From Tragulus kanchil (lineage: Eukaryota; Chordata; Mammalia; Artiodactyla; Tragulidae), in the NCBI GenBank assembly GCA_022376925.1, contig JAIOJX010000006.1, positions 60,163,394-60,227,393 on the forward strand: a stretch of DNA of 64,000 bases. The letters are read 5' to 3'. The position numbers and the translations under genes are program-made. Shown here piece by piece: positions 48,785 through 60,669 of this stretch. Below the pieces are notes generated by a model. That model did not search any database. It was given only the letters and a program-made list of their open reading frames with translations, and was not told the origin of the DNA. Numbering within the stretch: the first letter of the stretch is position 1; every line of letters starts with the position of its first letter.

Positions 48785-49330
48785 CCCTGGTGGTCCAGTG
48801 GATAAGGACACTGCCTTGCAGCACAAGGGACATCGGTTCAATCCCTGGCCTGAGAAGACCCCACGTGCCATGGAGCAGCTGGACCGATGTGTCCAACTAC
48901 CGAGCTGGAGCTCTGGAGCACATGCACCCAGAGCCAGTGCTGTGCGACAATAGAGGCCACTGCGATGGGAGGCCCACTTGGGTCAAAGAACAAAGATGGT
49001 TGAAAAATAGATAAATGAAAGACCAATAGAAGTGACCCACCTACCGTCCTCCCTCCCCAACCCGTCTCCCCCCCCCCCCACACACACACACAAATAAAAG
49101 TAAAAAGCTAAGCTGTAACATACAATAGAATGTTATGGAGTAATTTTAGAAATCAGTATATAATGTTTAATGGAGGAAAAAATCAAAGATCAGTTTCAAA
49201 TTTAAAAAATAAATTGAAGAATATAATATGCACAATGTCATACAAAAGTTACCAAAATACAAAACAATATGTGTATTTAAAAATATCTGTATGCAACGTA
49301 CAACAAAATTAATAATGTTCATTACTCAGA
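48640..49330 (+). mobile_element. Possible ancient LINE-1 3' part
   Basis: Resembles the old mammalian L1 tail region: 'gtagtattatttataacatt' followed by 'caatagaatgttatggagta'. It is split by the young SINE at 48778. Very diverged, so low confidence. Confidence 0.45.
48778..49104 (+). mobile_element. CHR-like SINE with C-rich and CA-rich tail
   Basis: Complete copy: head 'gggcttccctggtggtcc', B box 'ggttcaatccc', body 'ggaccgatgtgtccaac', tail with C11, (CA)n and A-rich bases. The 13-bp duplication 'aagctaagctgta' lies at 48765-48777 and 49105-49117. Confidence 0.93.
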
Positions 49331-50473
49331 AAAGATGGTACTCTATATTTTAAAAAAATAACACTTTTTATTTTTTGAATGGTTTATAATTATTGTAAGA
49401 ATGCAATCCTAATAGTGTTTAAACATACAGAAAATAAAGTGAAGCAGTATAATCTCTGATTAATTTTGCATAGTTAATTTGCAAAAGAGAAGAATATAAG
49501 GGAGAGAGTTTTAAATTTAGAGAAATGAAAAAAAACCTATGCACAGGTTTTGGTCTTTCTAGGTCTATATTTCTTCATCTGTTTATTCAGAACAATAACA
49601 GCTACATCACAAAATTGTTGAATGAGACACTCAATGTACAATTCCAAATAGAGAGGTTGTTAAAGTGTAAAAAGGCCCTCCATGACTATTAGCTATCTTT
49701 TCTGTTCCTTTTCCCAGATCACTTAATTATATCTTAAAACAAAACAAAACAAAAAAACCAGCAATTCACAGACTTACATTTTAGTCTTGAGAAATGAAAC
49801 CCGTTTTAAAGGTCAGTGAAGTGTACCAAATGCATATAACAATGACAAAAACTAGCCAAAGTGTCTCACTATTTAAAATTATAATGAAACATTTGTTTCA
49901 AGACTAATTATTGGGAATAGCGCCAAAAATGAAAAGATGTTGAACAGATGAATTTTAAAAACACAGACAGAGATGAGAATTGTATTTAGATGTGTGACTA
50001 CTTAGAAATACATATATGTCAAAGGTAAGAGACACTAGTTGTGAGGAAAATGTTAGTGAGTTTCTGGTATACGTTTTGGTCTTCCTTTTGCTCTAAAAAG
50101 GATTTGGTTGGAAGTTATATGGGAAAATCCAATTAATAAATTGGGTATATTCACTAGTCATTATTCTTCAGCCTGTGGTCCATCAAATTGTTGCTGGGAT
50201 ACTGGCACTTCTCCCTAGCCAGAATATAATTCATCAGCATCACTGTAAAGAGATGATGACTTCCATGAAAAGTATGTGCAAGAAGGAAAGATGAAGAGAA
50301 TGAAGAGGAGGTCAGTAATCTCATAATCACAGAAGCATCCTGTAACGCTATTGGTGAATTTCTCCAATGTCTGAAAAATCCTGACCACTTCTTTTTGGCT
50401 AATCATTTTAAGAATTAGGGATAAGACTTGGCAGCATAAATTCTCACATGATGATTAAGATTTCCCTAAAAAA
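49331..50473. other. No gene recognised
   Basis: AT-rich. A minus-strand frame of 63 codons at 50215-50406 has no recognised domain. It is repeated at 51334-51525 only because of duplication 19. Confidence 0.55.
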
Positions 50474-52049
50474 ATAGAACACAGAACTAGAACAAAAAAA
50501 TCACAATTCATATGGAAACACAAGAAGCCCCAAATAGCCAAATCTCCCTTGAGGAAGATGAATGGAGTTGGAGCAATCAACATTTCTGACTTCAGACTAT
50601 ACTACAAAGTGACAGTCATCAACACAGTATGGTACTGGCACAAAAACAGAAATATAGACCAATTGAACACGATAGAGATCCCAGAGATAAACCCATGCAC
50701 TTGTGTGTACCTTATTTTTGATAAAGGAGGCAAGAATATACAATGGGGTGAAGACAGCCTCTTCAACATGGAAAAGAATGAAGCTGGAACACTATCTAAT
50801 AGCATACACAAAGATAAAATCAAAATGGATTAAAGACCTAACTGTAAGAGCAGAAACCATAAAACTCTTCAAAGAAAGCATAGGCAGAAACCTCAATGAT
50901 ATAAATTAAAGAAGGATCTTCTATGGTCCAAAAAATATGTAGAAAATAACAGAAATAAACACAAAATAAAAAGGGCAAAGTGTCTCACTATTTAAAATTA
51001 TAATGAAACATTTGTTTCAAGACTAATTATTGGGAATAGCGCCAAAAATGAAAAGATGTTGAACAGATGAATTTTAAAAACACAGACAGAGATGAGAATT
51101 GTATTTAGATGTGTGACTACTTAGAAATACATATATGTCAAAGGTAAGAGACACTAGTTGTGAGGAAAATGTTAGTGAGTTTCTGGTATACGTTTTGGTC
51201 TTCCTTTTGCTCTAAAAAGGATTTGGTTGGAAGTTATATGGGAAAATCCAATTAATAAATTGGGTATATTCACTAGTCATTATTCTTCAGCCTGTGGTCC
51301 ATCAAATTGTTGCTGGGATACTGGCACTTCTCTCTAGCCAGAATATAATTCATCAGCATCACTGTAAAGAGATGATGACTTCCATGAAAAGTATGTGCAA
51401 GAAGGAAAGATGAAGAGAATGAAGAGGAGGTCAGTAATCTCATAATCACAGAAGCATCCTGTAACGCTATTGGTGAATTTCTCCAATGTCTGAAAAATCC
51501 TGACCACTTCTTTTTGGCTAATCATTTTAAGAATTAGGGATAAGACTTGGCAGCATAAATTCTCACATGATGATTAAGATTTCCCTAAAAAAATAGAACA
51601 CAGAACTAGAACAAAAAAATCACAATTCATATGGAAACACAAGAAGCCCCAAATAGCCAAATCTCCCTTGAGGAAGATGAATGGAGTTGGAGCAATCAAC
51701 ATTTCTGACTTCAGACTATACTACAAAGTGACAGTCATCAACACAGTATGGTACTGGCACAAAAACAGAAATATAGACCAATTGAACACGATAGAGATCC
51801 CAGAGATAAACCCATGCACTTGTGTGTACCTTATTTTTGATAAAGGAGGCAAGAATATACAATGGGGTGAAGACAGCCTCTTCAACATGGAAAAGAATGA
51901 AGCTGGAACACTATCTAATAGCATACACAAAGATAAAATCAAAATGGATTAAAGACCTAACTGTAAGAGCAGAAACCATAAAACTCTTCAAAGAAAGCAT
52001 AGGCAGAAACCTCAATGATATAAATTAAAGAAGGATCTTCTATGGTCCA
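49857..52049. repeat. Tandem duplication 19 (unit 1119 bp)
   Basis: Copy A is 49857-50930, noisy filler is 50931-50975, and copy B is 50976-52049. The offset is constant at 1119. One base differs near 50212 (tccctag against tctctag). The filler is a rough version of 52050-52096, the true continuation, with indels. Confidence 0.94.
50474..50975 (+). mobile_element. LINE-1 ORF2 C-terminal piece, first copy
   Basis: L1 sequence encoding a decayed C-terminal ORF2 part ([20 protein letters not shown]). Cut at the junction of duplication 19. Confidence 0.88.
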
Positions 52050-52857
52050 CTATGTAGAGTAACAGAAATAAACACAAACATAAAAAAGTGGCAAGTAATT
52101 AAGCTTAAAAACTTTTGCACAGCAAAAGAAACTAAAAACAAGGTTAAAAGACAACCTTCAGAATGGGAGAAAATAATAGCAAATGAAACAGCCAACAAAG
52201 AATTAATTTCCAAAATATACTTGCAACTCAGATAATTCTGTTGTGGACAGCCACGAGAGAGTACCTGGGGATATATTGGGCCACTGGATGTAAGGAAAGT
52301 AGTCTAGATGATTACAATTCAGACAGTGATCCTACAACCCCAGATAAGCCTCTGAGACCCTTGGTTCATCCTCTAGAGAGCGATGTTAGCACTGAGGGAG
52401 AAGAAGACTGGGTAAACATGATGATACCTAAGGGGGGAAGCATACACTAATATGAGAGGAAGGAAAATTGTATCTAAAAGAAATCACAATCAAATGAGTC
52501 AAGATTCTTCCAGTGATGAAGAATGTGTGACTTACAGTACTGTGCCTGGGCCACAATCACCTCCTAAGCTTCAGAAGCTAGAAGGAAAATAAAACCTTGC
52601 AGTCTGTGTTTACTTTTGCTATCAAATAGAGAGGCTAAAAGAGTTAATTAGATAACCTACTCCACTCTAGTGTGTGTAGAAAAGTTATATCATAAAAGCC
52701 TTCCAATTTCTTTTAAGTGCTAATCTCTAGATAAGATAGCAATGACCTAGAAATTCCTGATGAGCCATAAAACACTGGAAATTCCTGATGAGGGGTAAAA
52801 TACTGAGATTTCTGACCTTCAGATTTTTCGTGAGTGGCAAAACAATGGGAACTCAAT

Positions 52858-52865
52858 TATAAAAG
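52858..52865 (+). promoter_or_regulatory. TATA box of the solo LTR
   Basis: TATAAAAG lies 620 bases into the LTR. Transcription would start roughly 25-30 bases downstream. Whether it is active cannot be told. Confidence 0.65.
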
Positions 52866-52956
52866 GAGGGTAATTACATTGTGCGATAGCTTTCACTGTG
52901 ACTGAAGTGGGAGGCTCTCCAGCTTTGGGGTAAGAACAATTGTTATCTTGTTGATT

Positions 52957-53115
52957 GAGTTCTGAAATAATGTTAAAGTTCTGAAATAACTTTAGAGTTC
53001 TGAAATACTTTAAGGCTTTATACTGTTACTGAGTTCTGAAATAAGTTTAAAGTTCTGTATTGTTTCTGAAATAATCTTAAAGCCTTGAATTGTTGCTGTT
53101 TAAGTCCTGAACTTT
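52957..53115 (+). repeat. Imperfect ~19-bp tandem repeats inside the LTR
   Basis: Units built on 'gttctgaaata' plus an A/T-rich spacer with 'tttaaa' recur about six to seven times. The first three have a 19-base period; later ones are looser. They lie between the TATA box and the polyadenylation signal. Confidence 0.8.
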
Positions 53116-53183
53116 AACTTTCATGTAACGTACTGATGCTAATTACTAAGATTTACTACTACTGACTTGATGTTCTTTATGTT

Positions 53184-53189
53184 AATAAA
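53184..53189 (+). terminator. Polyadenylation signal of the solo LTR
   Basis: AATAAA about 320 bases after the TATA box, followed by a T-rich stretch ('cctttttactg') that could serve as the downstream element. Confidence 0.6.
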
Positions 53190-54297
53190 TCTAATGCTGG
53201 CGTGAACTCCACGCCTTTTTACTGTAGAAGTTCTATTCTCTTAAATTAGAGGGAGCTACAGTGCATAGGTTGAAGTTTTTTGAAAAAAGTACAGAGCTAA
53301 ATTAAATATTTCCTCGCTTCTATTAATTGGAAATAAGTAACTATACATTGCCCGCAACAATTCAACACCAAAAAGAAAACAACCTAATCAAAAAATAGGA
53401 AAAGTACCTAAACAGACACCTCTACAAAGAAGACATACACATGGCCAATAAACACATGAAAAGATGCTCAAATTCTCTCATTGTTAGAGAAATGCAAATC
53501 AAAACTACAATGCAATGTCCCCTTTAGAAGTCAGGATTGCCATCATCAAAGCATCTACAAACGATAAATGCTAGAGAGGGTGTGGGTAAAAGGGAATCCT
53601 TTTGCACTGTTGGTGGGAATGTAAACTGATACAACCAATATGGAAGACTGTATGGAGATTCTTTAAAACAACAACAACAAAAAGCTAGGAATAGAACCAC
53701 CTTATGACCCAGAAATCCCACTACTAGGCATTTTCTCTGAGGAAATGGAAATTGAAAGAGACACATGTATCCCATAGTTCATTGCAGTACTATTTATAAT
53801 AGCTAGAAAATGGAAGCAACTTAGGTGTCCATCAATAGATGAATGGAAAAAGAAGCTGTGGTATATATATGTAATGGAGTATTACTCAAACATAAAAAGA
53901 AATTCATTTGAGTCAGTTTTAATGAGGTGAATACATCTAGAACCTATTATACAGAGTGAAGTATGTCAGAGAGAGAAAGATAAATATTGTATCCTGACAC
54001 ATGTGTATAGGATCTAGAAAGATGGTGCTGATAAGTGAATATTCAGAACAGCAACGGAGACGCAGACATGGAGAACAGTTTTATGGACATTGGAGTGAGG
54101 GAGGGGAATATATTGTAGGACTAGAGGATCTCAAACAGGGATTCTGCATCTACCTGAAAGGGTGGGATAGAGAGGAAGATGGAGGGGAGGTTTGGGAGTG
54201 GTGAAGCGTATGTTTACCTATGGCGGATTCACGTCAATGTGTGGCAGTAAGAATAAAAGCACTGTAAAAAATGGAAAAAAAAAAAAAAAACAAAAAA

Positions 54298-56044
54298 CCT
54301 AATAACTTAAAACTGCCACACACAAAACACATGGTCCGCAAAAACATTCTCTTTTCCTTCTGAAGGTTTTATGATACATTGCCGTCATTAACCGGTCTTT
54401 TACTATTAAACTTAAATGAGCAATAGAAAAAAGAACAAAAGGACATACCAAGCCCTTGAACAATTTTTCTATCTGAATATCCTGTGTATTATTTTTCTTC
54501 AACCACCAACCACTTTGCTCATTATTTTTCTCCTAGAGTAAGGATCTTTTAAGAAGCAGCTTATTCTTACTGCTTAAATTAAGAAAGAGAATAGTGAGTT
54601 TCCACTCTTGGACATAATCAGGTAAAAGGGAAATGGATTTACCATTCTATTCAGAAAAGCCACAAAACTAGACAAAAAAGGAAAGGACAGCTTCACATAT
54701 TCAGTAACCAGAAGTGCAGGGCAATGATCACTGAGAGGAAAGGGGTCACCATATGCAGAAATAAATTGCTGTTGCAAATTGGTCACTCTGGGTCACTCAC
54801 GTAGATTCACACGGTAAGTAAAACTCATTCTCTAAGGCAACTAACTACAGTAAAGCTGCTGATAAAGCTAACATTACCCAATCACTGCCACGTATTTTAG
54901 AAACCATCATCAAATTAGATATGGTAGCACATCCACCATTGTGGATTGGTGCCACAGTTAAGACTGTATATGATTCTAACTTAAAAACTACAACTGCAAG
55001 TAAAACTGTGAATTCTGCCAACAATGAATGATCCCATTTGTCTCAGGACAACAAAGTCCATGTTGTATAAGATGAGACTCCAACTGCTTTTGGAAATTTG
55101 ACTATTTGGAATATTTAGGTCTATTTTGGGCACATGTTGATTCTTCATTGCTGTTTCAGTCTTATTGGCTGATTATGGTATAATATTTACTTTTGAATCA
55201 AAAATTGCATCATGTTTTCAGCTTTTCAGATCATCTAGGTTCTAAAAATGATGTGAATCCTACCTTAAAGTCAACTTAATAGATTAATTGTCATCATTTT
55301 CAAAGGATATCTTATTATCCTCAGATTACTGGGATCAATATTGAATGAGCATCTAAAACTCAACTGAAAATGATTTCTGATTCTTCCAATCTCAACTATG
55401 TTCTACACACCTCAGTAAGACAGTCTGGTCAATAAATGGCTTACCCTCAGCAAGGACATGCTTTGGTCATCTGTAGCTTAATGAAGAGGATGAAGAATCA
55501 CAAAGGACTACGTTAAATGTCAGGAATTTTACCATGACCAGTGCTAGGCAGGATGCTTCCTTCTTCCCCTTGACCTACTCTGAATAAGTCCAAATTACAG
55601 TATCTGCAATTATCCATTAAAATAGAAAAGACATAAAGGAATTCAAACTTAATTCTGATTTAGCCTCCTATATTATTTTTAAATAGACATGGTCCTGGGT
55701 CATACAAACAATTACCAATTGGTTACATACACTGTTCACAGAGTTACTTATGGTGTTCTGCATAGGTGGGAGTATAAGTCCAAGGTTACTCAATTGGCTT
55801 CTATTGACACTCAGTGGTTTATCATTTCAAATATAAAGGGATACAATGTCCAGCTACCCAGTAATCTTTCACTGATGAATCCCTCTCTTATATGATGGAG
55901 TACATCATTGTTTTCCATTTATCTTTACTGACACTATGGATATGTGACTTTATGGTGTGTGTGTGTTCATGTTGGGCCATGCCAGTTTATTTTTCATAGT
56001 ATTAGAATATGTCCATATGTTGTTTTTTAGTTTTCAATTTTGAA
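54298..56044. other. No gene recognised
   Basis: Single-copy-looking sequence up to 55140, then copy A of duplication 20. Short open frames occur (for example 55689-55895), but I recognise no domain and no splice or processed-gene structure. Confidence 0.5.
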
Positions 56045-57401
56045 GTTTTACTTTTATAGAGCTTTGTTGTTTACAGATATGTATGATCCCAGATTAGTCA
56101 TATGTGTATCTCCCTCATCCCATCCCTCCAGGCCATCGCAGAGTGCCCATGCAGGAACCTCTTTTGTCACACCCAATGGCAATAGTTGTTTTTCACATAG
56201 GATAGAATAGGTTTTCAGGCCATCCCACCCACTGTTCATTCCTACAATTTGAGTATGTCTATTTCTTCATTGCTGTTTCAGTCTTATTGGCTGATTATGG
56301 TATAATATTTACTTTTGAATCAAAAATTGCATCATGTTTTCAGCTTTTCAGATCATCTAGGTTCTAAAAATGATGTGAATCCTACCTTAAAGTCAACTTA
56401 ATAGATTAATTGTCATCATTTTCAAAGGATATCTTATTATCCTCAGATTACTGGGATCAATATTGAATGAGCATCTAAAACTCAACTGAAAATGATTTCT
56501 GATTCTTCCAATCTCAACTATGTTCTACACACCTCAGTAAGACAGTCTGGTCAATAAATGGCTTACCCTCAGCAAGGACATGCTTTGGTCATCTGTAGCT
56601 TAATGAAGAGGATGAAGAATCACAAAGGACTACGTTAAATGTCAGGAATTTTACCATGACCAGTGCTAGGCAGGATGCTTCCTTCTTCCCCTTGACCTAC
56701 TCTGAATAAGTCCAAATTACAGTATCTGCAATTATCCATTAAAATAGAAAAGACATAAAGGAATTCAAACTTAATTCTGATTTAGCCTCCTATATTATTT
56801 TTAAATAGACATGGTCCTGGGTCATACAAACAATTACCAATTGGTTACATACACTGTTCACAGAGTTACTTATGGTGTTCTGCATAGGTGGGAGTATAAG
56901 TCCAAGGTTACTCAATTGGCTTCTATTGACACTCAGTGGTTTATCATTTCAAATATAAAGGGATACAATGTCCAGCTACCCAGTAATCTTTCACTGATGA
57001 ATCCCTCTCTTATATGATGGAGTACATCATTGTTTTCCATTTATCTTTACTGACACTATGGATATGTGACTTTATGGTGTGTGTGTGTTCATGTTGGGCC
57101 ATGCCAGTTTATTTTTCATAGTATTAGAATATGTCCATATGTTGTTTTTTAGTTTTCAATTTTGAAGTTTTACTTTTATAGAGCTTTGTTGTTTACAGAT
57201 ATGTATGATCCCAGATTAGTCATATGTGTATCTCCCTCATCCCATCCCTCCAGGCCATCGCAGAGTGCCCATGCAGGAACCTCTTTTGTCACACCGCAAT
57301 GGCAATAGTTGTTTTTTCACATAGGATAGAATAGGTTTTCATGCGACTTCCTTTAGGCCTCCCACCCACTGTTCATTCCCTACAATTTGAGTATGTCTAT
57401 T
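55141..57401. repeat. Tandem duplication 20 (unit 1122 bp)
   Basis: Copy A is 55141-56262 and copy B is 56263 to about 57401, with a constant offset of 1122 until near the end. The last ~110 bases of copy A are a damaged version of 57285-57401, with losses near 56175, 56192, 56218-56225 and 56251. The damage is confined to the junction side. Confidence 0.94.
56045..56262 (-). mobile_element. LINE-1 3' end, first partial copy
   Basis: Reversed L1 3' UTR ('gagctttgttgtttacagat', 'catatgtgtatctccc') cut off by the junction of duplication 20. The full version starts near 57167. Confidence 0.85.
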
Positions 57402-59027
57402 CTTCATGGCTTCACTGCCTGTGTTATCATTACCATCCTACTAGATACCATATATAAGTGTTAGTACATTGTACTTGTCTTTCTCTTTTTGACTTATTCC
57501 ACCTTTTATGATAGATTCAAGATCCAACCACCTCATTAGGACTGATTCTTTTGCATTTCTTTTTATAGCTATGTAGTATTCCATTGTATATAAATATACT
57601 AGTTTTCTTTTACATTCATTCGTAGATGGACATCAAGGTTGCTTCCATGTTCTACCTATTGTATAGAGAGCTGCAATGAATACTGGGGTATAGGTGCCTC
57701 TTTCAATTTTGATTTCATCAGGATGTAAGCCTAATACTGTGATTTCTGGGACTTATGCTGCTTCTATTGTTAGGTTTTAACGACTCTCCATACTGTCTTC
57801 CATAGAAGCTGTATCAATTTGCATTCCCACCAGCAATGCAAGAGTGTTCCCTTTTCTCTGTACCCTTTCCAGCATTTATTGTCTGTAAATTTTTAGATGA
57901 TGGACATTCTGACAGGTGTGAGATGATATCTCATTGTAGTTTTGATTTGCATTTCTCTAATAATGAGTGAGGTGGAGCATCGTTTCGTGTGGTTTTTGGC
58001 CATCTGTAAGCTCTCTTGGAGTGGTGTCTGTTTAGGTCGTTTCCCCATTGTCTGATTGGGCTGTTCATTTTTCTGAGGTTGAGTTGTCTGAGTTGCTTCT
58101 AGATTTTTCAGATGAGCTCTTTGTATTTTGTTTGATTTGCTATGATTTTCTCCCATTCTGTGGGCTGTCTGTTGACCTTTTCTGTAGTTTCTTTTTCCAT
58201 ACAAGTTTTTAAGTGTCATTAGGTCCCACATGTTAATTTTCGTTTTTTAATTCCACTCTTCTAATAGGCAGGTCATAGAAGATCTTGCTTTGATTTACAT
58301 TCTTGAGTGTTTTGCCTATATTCTTCTCTAAGAGTTTGATGGTTTCTGGTCTTACACTTAGGTCTTTAATCCATTTTGAGTTGATCTTTGTGTACGGTGT
58401 CAGGGAATATTCCAATTTCATTTTTTGGCATGTAGCTGTCCAATATTCCCAGCATCATTTGTTGAAGAGGCTGTCTTTGTCCCATTTTAGATTTTCACCT
58501 CCTTTGTCAAAAATAAGGTACCCATAGGTGCATGGGTTTATCTCCGGATTCTGTCTTGTTCCATTGATCTGTATTTCTGTTTTTGTGCCAGTACCATACT
58601 GTCTTGATGACTGGTGCTTTGTAATATAGTCTGAAGTTAGGGCTACTGATTCTTCCAGCTCCATTCTTCATCCTCAGGATTGCTTTGGCTCTTCAAGGTC
58701 TCTTCTGTTTTCATATGAACTGTGTTATTCTTTGGTCTAGTTATGTGAAGAATGATATTGGTAGTTTCATAGGGATTGCATGGAATCAGTAGATGATATT
58801 TGGTAGTATGGTCATTTTCACAATATTGATTCTCCGACCCAGAAACATGGAATATCTCTGCATCTGTTTAAGTATTTTTAAATTTCTTTCATGAGTGTCT
58901 TGTAATTCTCTGTGTACATTATTTTGTTTCATTGGTTAGGTTTACTCCTAGATATTTTATTCTTTTGGTTGCAATGGTGAAGGGGAGTGCATCTTTGATC
59001 TTATTCTCTGATTATTCATTGCTTGTG

Positions 59028-59349
59028 TGCCGGGCCAGCGGGCAGTTGAACAGAACCTGAAGAGAGTGGCAGATCGGCTAAGAAAAGAAAGAAGAACAGA
59101 AAGGATGGGATTGAGAGGGACAGCAAGGAGGCAGACAACTCTAAAGGTTGCTGACAAGCTGATGACAAGTTTATTGAATTCGCTCATACATTTTATACTT
59201 CTCAAAATCAGATAACACACAGCAAACAATAGTGTATATGTGCTTTAGGTCAGGTTTCTCAGACCTAGCATTCTGTTAGTTTCTATCAGGCAGGTCATTA
59301 ACTAGGTGTTACCTCCTGGTAAGTCATCAACATATTCAAAGCTCTTTAG
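59028..59349 (-). mobile_element. Solo LTR, truncated first copy
   Basis: The first 322 bases (as read on the + strand) of the LTR at 60137, with the 'cttgtg' duplication on the left only. It ends at the tandem junction and not at an LTR boundary. Confidence 0.9.
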
Positions 59350-60136
59350 AAATTTTTAATTCCACTCTTCTAATAGGCAGGTCATAGAAGATCTTGCTTT
59401 GATTTACATTCTTGAGTGTTTTGCCTATATTCTTCTCTAAGAGTTTGATGGTTTCTGGTCTTACACTTAGGTCTTTAATCCATTTTGAGTTGATCTTTGT
59501 GTACGGTGTCAGGGAATATTCCAATTTCATTTTTTGGCATGTAGCTGTCCAATATTCCCAGCATCATTTGTTGAAGAGGCTGTCTTTGTCCCATTTTAGA
59601 TTTTCACCTCCTTTGTCAAAAATAAGGTACCCATAGGTGCATGGGTTTATCTCCGGATTCTGTCTTGTTCCATTGATCTGTATTTCTGTTTTTGTGCCAG
59701 TACCATACTGTCTTGATGACTGGTGCTTTGTAATATAGTCTGAAGTTAGGGCTACTGATTCTTCCAGCTCCATTCTTCATCCTCAGGATTGCTTTGGCTC
59801 TTCAAGGTCTCTTCTGTTTTCATATGAACTGTGTTATTCTTTGGTCTAGTTATGTGAAGAATGATATTGGTAGTTTCATAGGGATTGCATGGAATCAGTA
59901 GATGATATTTGGTAGTATGGTCATTTTCACAATATTGATTCTCCGACCCAGAAACATGGAATATCTCTGCATCTGTTTAAGTATTTTTAAATTTCTTTCA
60001 TGAGTGTCTTGTAATTCTCTGTGTACATTATTTTGTTTCATTGGTTAGGTTTACTCCTAGATATTTTATTCTTTTGGTTGCAATGGTGAAGGGGAGTGCA
60101 TCTTTGATCTTATTCTCTGATTATTCATTGCTTGTG

Positions 60137-60669
60137 TGCCGGGCCAGCGGGCAGTTGAACAGAACCTGAAGAGAGTGGCAGATCGGCTAAGAAAAGAAAG
60201 AAGAACAGAAAGGATGGGATTGAGAGGGACAGCAAGGAGGCAGACAACTCTAAAGGTTGCTGACAAGCTGATGACAAGTTTATTGAATTCGCTCATACAT
60301 TTTATACTTCTCAAAATCAGATAACACACAGCAAACAATAGTGTATATGTGCTTTAGGTCAGGTTTCTCAGACCTAGCATTCTGTTAGTTTCTATCAGGC
60401 AGGTCATTAACTAGGTGTTACCTCCTGGTAAGTCATCAACATATTCAAAGCTCTTTAGATTACAATGGTTATGGGGCATAAAGCCCCTCAAGCCCTTTTC
60501 ATCTGTTGACCGATGCTCCAGGTGTCCTTTACGATAGCTCCGGAATGTCTTCACAGTACCTGGGGTGGCAGGACAGAGAGCTATGCTGTTATCAGCCCCT
60601 GTTTCCAGGGCAGCTCCCAGAGCTATGTTTCATTAAAAGAGACCCCTTGAAACAGGGCAGCTCCCCACA
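60137..60669 (-). mobile_element. Betaretrovirus-like solo LTR, 533 bp
   Basis: On the minus strand it starts TGTGGGGAGC and ends GGCCCGGCA, the TG...CA form. A 6-bp duplication 'cttgtg' lies at 60131-60136 and 60670-60675, and the L1 reads through across it. Six bases is the usual spacing for class II (betaretrovirus-like) elements. TATAAAA (60306-60300) and AATAAA (60284-60279) are close together, so R begins after the polyadenylation signal, as in several betaretroviral LTRs. No viral genes remain. Confidence 0.88.
60300..60306 (-). promoter_or_regulatory. TATA box of the minus-strand LTR
   Basis: TATAAAA on the minus strand, about 15 bases upstream of an AATAAA. The same pair occurs in the truncated first copy (near 59191 and 59170). 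Confidence 0.65.

Larger units (their letters stand above)
52239..53359 (+). mobile_element. Solo LTR of an endogenous retrovirus, 1121 bp
   Basis: Starts TGTTGTGG and ends CCGCAACA, near-perfect inverted termini with the TG...CA form. A 4-bp duplication 'attc' flanks it (52235-52238 and 53360-53363), and the interrupted L1 reads on across it. TATAAAAG lies at 52858-52865 and AATAAA at 53184-53189, giving U3, R and U5 on the + strand. No internal retroviral genes are present. A 4-bp duplication fits a gammaretrovirus-like (class I) or class III integrase, but the family is not recognised. Confidence 0.82.
51593..54297 (+). mobile_element. LINE-1 3' half, split by a solo LTR
   Basis: ORF2 C-terminal sequence (51593-52238) continues after the LTR at 53364 with the last ORF2 part, a 3' UTR (about 53990-54275) and a poly-A run (54277-54297). 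5' truncated and full of stops. Its sequence differs from the two other long L1s in the window, so it is an older or different subfamily. Confidence 0.88.
58245..60458. repeat. Tandem duplication 21 (unit 1109 bp)
   Basis: Copy A is 58245-59349 and copy B is about 59352-60458, with a constant offset of 1109. I saw no differences. Copy A stops in the middle of the solo LTR, which is complete only in copy B. The junction is clean, sharing a short A/T run. Confidence 0.95.

Noticed and set aside
52239..53359. Complete provirus between the two L1 halves
   Set aside because: Only one LTR-sized block with a single pair of termini is present; there are no gag, pol or env frames.
55689..57017. Identical 68-codon frames at 55689-55895 and 56811-57017, as if under selection
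   Set aside because: The identity extends over the whole 1.1-kb unit, including non-coding bases, so it says nothing about coding.
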